Below, piece after piece: positions 6,917 through 11,603 of a DNA stretch of 11,603 nt. Position 1 is the first letter of the stretch, and each line of letters begins with the position of its first letter. Made by a program: the position numbers and the translations under genes. The notes under the pieces were generated by a model that did no database searches, had not been told where the DNA came from, and saw only the letters and a program-made list of their open reading frames with translations. This DNA is from Helicobacteraceae bacterium (GTDB taxonomy: Bacteria > Campylobacterota > Campylobacteria > Campylobacterales > Sulfurimonadaceae), in NCBI GenBank assembly GCA_027057185.1, contig JALUJE010000103.1:1-11603 (forward strand), read 5' to 3'.

Positions 6917-8400
6917 GGGTAATACCTCTGCAGAAAGTAACACGATTCACAGGGGAGCCATGAGGGGAGTGTGTAGTATCGCTCTTTGAGAATGTTAAGA
7001 ATATCTGTTTTGTAAGCAGCATAGTCAAATCCGTGGCAGGTGAGCAGATAGTAGGTCGCATGATGAATGCTGAGTTCTTCTGTTTCGAGCTGTTGGCAGG
7101 TGGATGTAAACAGAGCAAGATCGTGGGCATTAAAGGCACGTTTATCCAGCAGTGAAAAGGTTTGATTTGCCAGAGTTCTGACATCAAAAATTTTATCGTC
7201 AAGCCGTCCGTATTTGTTGATGTTGTAGAGCATATGAACCTCACGTTCACAGTGGTAAGAGAGTAGTGCGGCGGTTGAGTATCCATAGGCAAAGAGCCGG
7301 GTAATATTGTGTTCGTCAATGGCATTGCACACCGATTGGGGTTGTGTAAACAAGACGGCATCGGCATATTTTTTATGCCCTTGGAACCATGAGATTGGAG
7401 TGATTAACACGGCTAGAATTAGGGCAATATGCAGGTAAGAAAAACGGGCATGATAACGGATGATTTTCTGTAGATGGGCTGTATCCAAAACGCTGAAAAG
7501 CAAAGTAAGGTAGGGTACAAATAGGAGCAACCAGTGTAAGCCGATACTCTGCTCAAGTGAGACGATAAAAAAGATCCCCAGAGCTACCGACAACACGGCA
7601 CTACAGAGTCTGATAATGTCTGAGTGCATGAAACGTGCTCGCGCTTTAATGAGATAGTAGAGTCCCCATGGGGTGACGAGGTAGATGAGCATTGCCAGAT
7701 AGCCCAAAACACTTGGTAACTGAAAATGACTCTGCTGCGTACGCGAGAAAAAATTGAATAGAATATTATTCCAGCAATTGTGGTAGTTGAAGTAGAGGTT
7801 TTGCGCGATAAAGAGTAGTATCACCACCGTAATAACGGCAATATTTTTACGTGCTTTTTTCCGGTAGGTTGTCAGAGTAAAGAGGAGCAGACCGAGCATT
7901 AGGAACAGGGCAAAATATTTACTTAAAAATGCCAGTCCTAAAAAGAGACCACTGAGCAGGGCATAACGTAACCATGCCGTTTTTTGCAACGAATAGAGTA
8001 AAAAAAGTGTGCCTAAAGAACCGAAGAGCAGCAGGGGTACATCATTGGTGATCATGACGACTAGCACATCAATGGGAGAGGCAAGTAGCGTGAGCGCCAC
8101 CAAAAAGGCAGTCGCATTTTTTACATGTAAGCGCGCAATTTTATAGACAATATACGCCACGATAAGCATGGCGGCAAAAGCAAAAAAACGGTAAAACAAG
8201 TAATGATGACTTATAAAACTCATGAGGTAGATGATCCAGCCGATCATGGGTGGATGATCGTAGTATCCGGCCAGAGGATGTTGTGCCCATCTAATAAAAT
8301 AGGCCTCATCTCCGGTAAGTGGCAGTAACACGAGAATAAGGAGCTTTAACAAGGAAATAGTGACAACGGCACGAATCTCCCTGAAATAGGTTTGCATCAT
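6913..8400 (-). CDS. GT-C family glycosyltransferase (ArnT/PMT_2-like), candidate D-arabinofuranosyltransferase
   Basis: An integral membrane protein of 495 residues with about ten hydrophobic spans over residues 10-350 and a soluble C-terminal part of ~150 residues. The first loop carries the GT-C signature: GDEAYF (D31-E32, likely catalytic/metal-binding acids) and the ArnT-type YYDHPPMIGW (46-55). Enzymes of this type transfer one sugar from a polyprenyl-phosphate donor to an acceptor on the outer face of the inner membrane. Its place among polyprenyl-phosphoarabinose genes makes that lipid the probable donor. The acceptor (LPS, pilin, flagellin or another glycan) cannot be read from the sequence. 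The ATG at 8400 overlaps the dprE2 stop as ATGA; a second ATG follows at once. Its TGA overlaps the GTG of the HAD gene. The C-terminal domain matches nothing I know. Confidence 0.85.
   Translation of the reverse strand: MMQTYFREIRAVVTISLLKLLILVLLPLTGDEAYFIRWAQHPLAGYYDHPPMIGWIIYLMSFISHHYLFYRFFAFAAMLIVAYIVYKIARLHVKNATAFLVALTLLASPIDVLVVMITNDVPLLLFGSLGTLFLLYSLQKTAWLRYALLSGLFLGLAFLSKYFALFLMLGLLLFTLTTYRKKARKNIAVITVVILLFIAQNLYFNYHNCWNNILFNFFSRTQQSHFQLPSVLGYLAMLIYLVTPWGLYYLIKARARFMHSDIIRLCSAVLSVALGIFFIVSLEQSIGLHWLLLFVPYLTLLFSVLDTAHLQKIIRYHARFSYLHIALILAVLITPISWFQGHKKYADAVLFTQPQSVCNAIDEHNITRLFAYGYSTAALLSYHCEREVHMLYNINKYGRLDDKIFDVRTLANQTFSLLDKRAFNAHDLALFTSTCQQLETEELSIHHATYYLLTCHGFDYAAYKTDILNILKERYYTLPSWLPCESCYFLQRYYP
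6925..6929 (-). promoter_or_regulatory. Ribosome binding site of the HAD phosphatase gene
   Basis: AGAGG, 8 bases before the GTG at 6916, inside the 3' end of the glycosyltransferase gene. It supports the short start over the GTG at 6943. Confidence 0.6.
8120..8131. repeat. TTTACATGTAAg, 11 of 12 match to the recurring palindrome
   Basis: Inside the glycosyltransferase gene, read on the - strand as TTA CAT GTA AAA (Leu-His-Val-Lys), the same phase and peptide as in the J-domain gene. Confidence 0.6.
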
Positions 8401-9128
8401 AGATGCATCTTCTTAAACAGTGATTCAGGAATACATGTGATAATACCCATAATATAGCGCCATATCCATTTACTGTAGAGGACATTGACACCGCGTTGTT
8501 GTGCATTTAAAATATCTTCTGCTACCTCGTGAGGATCGGCCGTAAGTATTGCTGGAAGTGTCATTTTGGCAGTCATTTTGGTGTGGACGAAACCGGGTTT
8601 GACACTCATAACATGGACATTGCTCTCATAAAGACGGTTGCGAAGCCCACTTAAATAGGTACTGAATCCGGCTTTGGCAGCACCGTAGATATAGTTGGTG
8701 GCACGACCTCTATCTCCTGCCACTGAGCTGATACCGACAATAAAACCTGATTGCCTTGCTTCAAAATCATTGGCAATAGTATTGAGCAGCGAGACGGCAC
8801 CGGTAAAGTTGACGTTAATGGTTTCAAGAGTTTTTTCCAGGCTCTGCTGAGCGATTTTTTGCTCACACATATACCCAGAAGCGATAATGACTCCCTGAGG
8901 TTTGGGAGTCAAACTCTCGTAAAAAGTCCGGTGTGATATCGTGTCGGTAATATCGAGTTCATGGAGTGTTACCTCGACGCGGTAGCGAATGTGTAGATCT
9001 CTGGCAACATTCTGCAACGTTTCGACCTTACGTGCCGCCAACATCAAGTTGCTGTGATTCTTGGCATAAGCATGGGCAAGTGCGGTAGCAATGTCACTTT
9101 TGGCTCCAATAATGAGTACAGTATTCAT
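8397..9128 (-). CDS. dprE2: DprE2-type polyprenyl-phosphoryl-2-keto-ribose reductase (SDR)
   Basis: Short-chain dehydrogenase/reductase of 243 residues. It is predicted to reduce the 2-keto intermediate made by DprE1 to polyprenyl-phosphoryl-D-arabinose with NAD(P)H, completing C2 epimerisation of the ribose. The N-terminal IIGAKSDIA is a nucleotide-binding turn of the DprE2 type (in place of the classical TGxxxGIG). ASGY (83-86) replaces the NNAG motif. The catalytic set is S135 (GISSVAGDRG), Y148 and K152 in YIYGAAK, followed by SVKPGFVHTKM. The C-terminus has a hydrophobic patch (WIWRYIMGII) that may touch the membrane. The SDR fold alone would not give this specificity; the adjacent dprE1 does. 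The ATG is 2 bases after the dprE1 stop, with GGAG 8 bases upstream inside dprE1. Confidence 0.85.
   Translation of the reverse strand: MNTVLIIGAKSDIATALAHAYAKNHSNLMLAARKVETLQNVARDLHIRYRVEVTLHELDITDTISHRTFYESLTPKPQGVIIASGYMCEQKIAQQSLEKTLETINVNFTGAVSLLNTIANDFEARQSGFIVGISSVAGDRGRATNYIYGAAKAGFSTYLSGLRNRLYESNVHVMSVKPGFVHTKMTAKMTLPAILTADPHEVAEDILNAQQRGVNVLYSKWIWRYIMGIITCIPESLFKKMHL
8888..8911. repeat. Inverted repeat TGACTCCC/GGGAGTCA inside dprE2
   Basis: Perfect 8-base arms (8888-8895 and 8904-8911) around an 8-base loop, wholly inside the dprE2 coding sequence (residues LTPKPQGV). No U-run follows. It may be chance or an mRNA hairpin. Confidence 0.4.
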
Positions 9129-9130
9129 GG

Positions 9131-10429
9131 TTATAGCTCCAGACGTTTGGATTGTAATGAATGAAATGTCTTATCCATTTTATGTTCTTTTCGCAGGGCT
9201 CTAAAGCGGGTTATCTGTTCATAGCCCTGTTCAAATACCGTTTTGGAAACACGCACATCTTTACTGAGATAGATTCTGCCACCATACTTCAGTACTAGAG
9301 CATCGAGCGAATCTAGCAGCTCGAAAAGCCCCGGTTCAATTTTAAAGTCGAGTGCTAAAGAGTATCCTTCCATCGGGAAGGAGAGGTAGTTTTTGTTGGT
9401 CTTACCGTAGAGTTTTAAAACGGCCAAAAATGAGCCTTTACCACTGGCGGCTATGGCAGTGAGAATAGCATGTAGTCCATCGAAGCTGTGTGCTTTGGGT
9501 AGAATGAACTGGTATTGCGTAAAGCCCTCTTTCCCGTAAATACGATTCCAGTTTTCTATGGCATCGAGAGGGTAGAAAAAGGTGTCGATATCGACTTCTT
9601 CTGTAGTGATATTCTGGGTAAACCGGTTATAATAGAGCCGATTAAAGAGGGTGACACTCCAGGAGCTGAGTAGAGAGGAGGGAAAATTTTTTGGGATGTT
9701 GATCCGTTTTTTTTTCGTATAATGCAGTGAGCCCTTAGTGCTAAAATCACCGCACATTAGCAGTGAACGACCCAGTGCTGCTCCTTGCGCCTGAGAGTCG
9801 ATCCATGCAACTGAGTAGGGTGTTTGACTATACTGTTCAAACGCATCAAACGTCTCTTGCAGGTTGGCGGTTTTGACGGTGGTCTGTTCAATGGTGGTAG
9901 TTGAAATCTTTTTCAGGGAGATTTTGGCATCTAAAATGATGCCGGTAAGTCCCATACCGCCACAAGTGGCATAAAAGTATTTTTTGTTTTTTGTGTGTGA
10001 ACACAGGATCACTTTACCACTGGGAAGCATCAGGTTGTATTCGAGAACCGATGCACTAAAACAGCCTTCCATATGGTGGTTTTTTCCGTGAACATCACTG
10101 GCAATGGCGCCGCCGACAGTAATGAGTTTGGTACCGGGTGTTACCTTTAAAAACCAGCCTCGCGGTACAATCACCTCAAGAATTTCACTTAAAAGTACAC
10201 CGCATTCTACATGTAAAATGCCATGATGTTCATCGAAGTCTAAAAAGCAGCGATGTGCTCGTGTGGTAATGAGGTGATGACTAAGAGCACTGTCACCGTA
10301 ACTTCTTCCATTGCCGTATGCAATGCACTCACCTACGGTTTTTAGGTGGTTTTGGAGTGCCTTTTTATTGGTAAAGGCAAAGGTGTCAGCCTCAATTTTT
10401 GGGAACATTCCCCAGCTCATCAGATTCAT
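9131..10429 (-). CDS. dprE1: DprE1-type polyprenyl-phosphoryl-beta-D-ribose 2-oxidase (FAD)
   Basis: FAD oxidoreductase of 432 residues, close to the 461 of mycobacterial DprE1. It is predicted to oxidise the C2 hydroxyl of polyprenyl-phosphoryl-ribose to the 2-keto sugar that DprE2 then reduces. The FAD-binding signatures are close to the mycobacterial enzyme: GNGRSYGD (39-46), VTPGT (96-100) and VGGAIASDVHGKNHH (105-119, including the His equivalent to H132). YLSKD supplies the equivalent of active-site Lys418 (here K390). The position of mycobacterial Cys387, attacked covalently by benzothiazinones, is Ala359 here (GYSLALDF). The C-terminal SKRLEL is also typical. ATG 10429 is chosen because AGGAG sits 5 bases before it; a TTG at 10447 would add 6 residues that read through that site. 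It starts 1 base after the gtrA stop. Confidence 0.92.
   Translation of the reverse strand: MNLMSWGMFPKIEADTFAFTNKKALQNHLKTVGECIAYGNGRSYGDSALSHHLITTRAHRCFLDFDEHHGILHVECGVLLSEILEVIVPRGWFLKVTPGTKLITVGGAIASDVHGKNHHMEGCFSASVLEYNLMLPSGKVILCSHTKNKKYFYATCGGMGLTGIILDAKISLKKISTTTIEQTTVKTANLQETFDAFEQYSQTPYSVAWIDSQAQGAALGRSLLMCGDFSTKGSLHYTKKKRINIPKNFPSSLLSSWSVTLFNRLYYNRFTQNITTEEVDIDTFFYPLDAIENWNRIYGKEGFTQYQFILPKAHSFDGLHAILTAIAASGKGSFLAVLKLYGKTNKNYLSFPMEGYSLALDFKIEPGLFELLDSLDALVLKYGGRIYLSKDVRVSKTVFEQGYEQITRFRALRKEHKMDKTFHSLQSKRLEL
10206..10217. repeat. TcTACATGTAAA, 11 of 12 match to the recurring palindrome
   Basis: Inside dprE1, read on the - strand as TTA CAT GTA GAA (Leu-His-Val-Glu), in the same codon phase as the other genic copies. 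Confidence 0.6.
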
Positions 10430-10430
10430 A

Positions 10431-10673
10431 TCAGCTCCTAAAAACAAACTGTTTATCTAAGAAATATTTGAGTATATATCCGATACCAAGACCGATGGCG
10501 GCACCGAAGTATTTGGCATGTTCATTCTCAAACGCCCAATGAAATCCAATTTCAAATCCCCAAAAAATAGCGGTGGTAATAACGCCCATTAGATGTGTAA
10601 AGCAGAAATTTTTTGCCGTCATCTTTTTTGTTTTTGGGTTGGTGAAAAAAGATATATTTTTTATCCAGAACAT
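10431..10673 (-). CDS. GtrA-family membrane protein, C-terminal half (frameshifted from N-terminal half)
   Basis: Second half of a GtrA-like protein, in the +1 frame relative to the first half. It supplies spans GVITTAIFWGFEIGF and FGAAIGLGIGYILKY and the closing family motif LKYFLDKQFVF. The reading frame opens with ATG at 10673, but the first ~10 residues (MFWIKNISFF) are the out-of-frame reading of the LDKKYIFF motif of the first half. Real coding in this frame therefore probably begins around 10645 or later. No Shine-Dalgarno precedes either ATG (10673 or 10622), which argues against an independent small protein. Its TGA overlaps the AGGAG of dprE1. Joined to residues 1-59 of the first half it gives a normal GtrA of ~129 residues. 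Confidence 0.65.
   Translation of the reverse strand: MFWIKNISFFTNPKTKKMTAKNFCFTHLMGVITTAIFWGFEIGFHWAFENEHAKYFGAAIGLGIGYILKYFLDKQFVFRS
10435..10439 (-). promoter_or_regulatory. Ribosome binding site of dprE1
   Basis: AGGAG, 5 bases before the ATG at 10429, inside the last codons of gtrA. It decides the dprE1 start. Confidence 0.75.
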
Positions 10674-10821
10674 ATTTTAGCACTAATCCTGCAAGCGTAC
10701 CTGAAAACATGGCAATATACAGCGATCCGATGCCGTCATAGAAGAGAAAACTCATATATTGAACAAGCAGATTTGCCAGTGTCGACGCGATGGCAAAAAC
10801 AGTGTAACGAAGTGCAAGCAT
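10552..10821 (-). CDS. GtrA-family membrane protein, N-terminal half (frameshifted)
   Basis: Residues 1-59 look like the first half of a GtrA protein: two membrane spans (about 4-26 and 33-50) ending in the family motif LKYVLDKKYIFF. The remaining 30 residues are basic and unlike the family, as expected after a frameshift. GtrA proteins are small four-span proteins thought to help move polyprenyl-linked sugars across the membrane; the mycobacterial member in the arabinan cluster (Rv3789) has been proposed as a flippase or accessory protein for polyprenyl-phosphoarabinose. The ATG follows the ubiA TAA with no gap, so translation is probably coupled. The shift lies between about 10650 and 10609, where the coding strand has T6, A5, A6 and A6 runs; losing one base restores the frame. 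Confidence 0.65.
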   Translation of the reverse strand: MLALRYTVFAIASTLANLLVQYMSFLFYDGIGSLYIAMFSGTLAGLVLKYVLDKKYIFFHQPKNKKDDGKKFLLYTSNGRYYHRYFLGI

Positions 10822-11603
10822 TTACAGTTTGACAATGAGCAGGAAACTCAGCAGCCATAAAATAATGGTGACCTGTAAAAAAGGATCACTCAAGACAATT
10901 TTGGAAGGGTTTCCGCTGCGTTCTTCAACAAAGGTAATTTGCATGTAACGCATAATGCCTAAAATAACAAAAAATCCGCTCAGGTAGAGGTGTGGGGTGT
11001 GCAGACGTGCAATGACATCATCAGAGACCGTATAAAAAATATAGCTGACCATAATGACACCTGCCATAAGAACCATACCGGCATTGACAAACTCCAGATT
11101 GTAGCCATCAATATTTTTTCGGGTCTCTTTACCCTCAAGTGATAAGAGGACATCGTCACGCCGTTTGGCGAGGGCTAAAAAGAGTGCCAGTAAGAAGGTC
11201 ATGATAATAATCCACATGGAGAGTTCGACTTCAACAACGGCGGCACCGGCAAACAGACGCAGAACAAAGCCGATGGCTATCATGAAAATATCAATAATAG
11301 AGAAGTGCTTGAGTTGCACTGAGTAGAGCAGGTTAAGACTAAAATAGAGCAGTAAAATGGCAAAAAGTTTTATATTGAAAATCAATGCAATAAGCAGGGG
11401 GATAATGCAAAACAGGGCAATGAGCCGCTGTGCTTTACTCTCATTAATGGCTCCCGATGCCAACGGTCGGAACTGTTTACTGGGGTGTTTTTGATCTTCG
11501 TTAATATCCATAAGATCGTTAAAAATATAGACGCTGCTGGCAACTAATGAGAAGAGAATAAACGTCAGTACGGTTTTTAAAATGAGTACAAAAAAAAAAA
11601 AAA
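10822..11603 (-). CDS. ubiA: UbiA-type polyprenyl-phosphate phosphoribosyltransferase (5' end outside window)
   Basis: Membrane prenyltransferase-fold enzyme of the Rv3806c/DPPR-synthase type, predicted to condense phosphoribosyl pyrophosphate with polyprenyl phosphate, the committed step to polyprenyl-phospho-arabinose. About 259 residues are visible and the frame stays open to the right edge, so the start is missing. An internal ATG at 11511 is not the start because it lies inside the first Asp-rich motif, YIFNDLMDINEDQKHP (N-D-x-x-D-x-x-x-D, visible residues 28-36), followed by RPLASG as in this subgroup. The second acidic motif is AKRRDDV, then TRKNIDGYN. GFVLRLFAGA and the series of hydrophobic helices fit the family. 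Ubiquinone- or heme-type UbiA proteins are alternatives, but the HPxKxxRP(L/I)ASG context and the dprE1/dprE2 neighbours favour this one. The upstream edge reads four Phe codons from a T14 run. Confidence 0.85.
   Translation of the reverse strand, partial: FFFFVLILKTVLTFILFSLVASSVYIFNDLMDINEDQKHPSKQFRPLASGAINESKAQRLIALFCIIPLLIALIFNIKLFAILLLYFSLNLLYSVQLKHFSIIDIFMIAIGFVLRLFAGAAVVEVELSMWIIIMTFLLALFLALAKRRDDVLLSLEGKETRKNIDGYNLEFVNAGMVLMAGVIMVSYIFYTVSDDVIARLHTPHLYLSGFFVILGIMRYMQITFVEERSGNPSKIVLSDPFLQVTIILWLLSFLLIVKL
11590..11603. repeat. Homopolymer A14 at the right edge
   Basis: Fourteen A bases close the window and would encode a run of Phe at the cut edge of the ubiA-like gene. It may be genuine, an assembly breakpoint or a contig-end artefact. 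Confidence 0.6.

Noticed and set aside
6897..7367. A 156-residue - strand frame at the end of the glycosyltransferase gene
   Set aside because: Out-of-frame shadow of the glycosyltransferase and HAD genes, rich in Pro/Thr/Ser with no motif.
8888..8911. The TGACTCCC/GGGAGTCA hairpin as an intrinsic terminator
   Set aside because: It is in the middle of dprE2 and is not followed by a U-run on either strand.
10609..10650. Phase variation as the explanation for the gtrA frameshift
   Set aside because: The runs are only 5-6 bases, shorter than typical phase-variable tracts; slippage or sequencing error is simpler.
1..11603. Mobile element, prophage, toxin-antitoxin, CRISPR or RNA genes
   Set aside because: No transposase or integrase motifs, no regularly spaced repeats and no tRNA- or rRNA-like segments were seen.

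Overview
The window looks like a chromosomal segment of a Campylobacterota (Epsilonproteobacteria) genome, probably a Sulfurovum- or Sulfuricurvum-like sulfur oxidiser. This rests on three things: an AguB gene next to an orphan J-domain gene, a Y-family polymerase with a long N-terminal insertion of the kind I associate with this phylum, and a moderately AT-rich, tightly packed layout. The taxonomic call is inference from gene character and composition, not from a marker gene. Nothing resembles a prophage, IS element, CRISPR array, tRNA or rRNA.

Region 1 (1-1924, + strand) holds the 3' end of an unrecognised gene, aguB (N-carbamoylputrescine amidase, the last step of putrescine synthesis from agmatine) and an orphan protein with a C-terminal J domain. 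Region 2 (1907-6186, - strand) holds a Y-family DNA polymerase, then a surface-type lipase lipoprotein (Pla-1/cef/VolA family) with a DUF234 protein start-to-stop behind it. The DUF234 gene converges on the J-domain gene and overlaps it by 18 bases.

Region 3 (6329 to the right edge, - strand) is the most interesting part. It is a compact operon in the order ubiA-type polyprenyl-phosphate phosphoribosyltransferase (5' end outside the window), gtrA (frameshifted as given), dprE1-type FAD oxidase, dprE2-type SDR, GT-C glycosyltransferase of the ArnT/PMT_2 type, and HAD-IB phosphatase. Adjacent reading frames touch or overlap by a few bases throughout. These are the steps needed to make polyprenyl-phosphoryl-D-arabinofuranose: attach phosphoribose to polyprenyl phosphate, dephosphorylate, epimerise C2 by oxidation and reduction, bring the lipid to the outer leaflet, and transfer the sugar. 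The pathway is best known from mycobacterial arabinan synthesis and is also used for pilin arabinosylation in some Pseudomonas aeruginosa. Here it predicts D-Araf decoration of an unknown surface molecule.

A palindrome, TTTACATGTAAA or its core TACATGTA, recurs six times across unrelated genes on both strands, always in the same codon phase when it lies inside a gene. It looks like a highly iterated genomic palindrome rather than a feature of one locus. The right edge ends in 14 consecutive A bases, and gtrA carries a one-base frameshift in a homopolymer-rich stretch, so base-level accuracy of runs deserves some caution.
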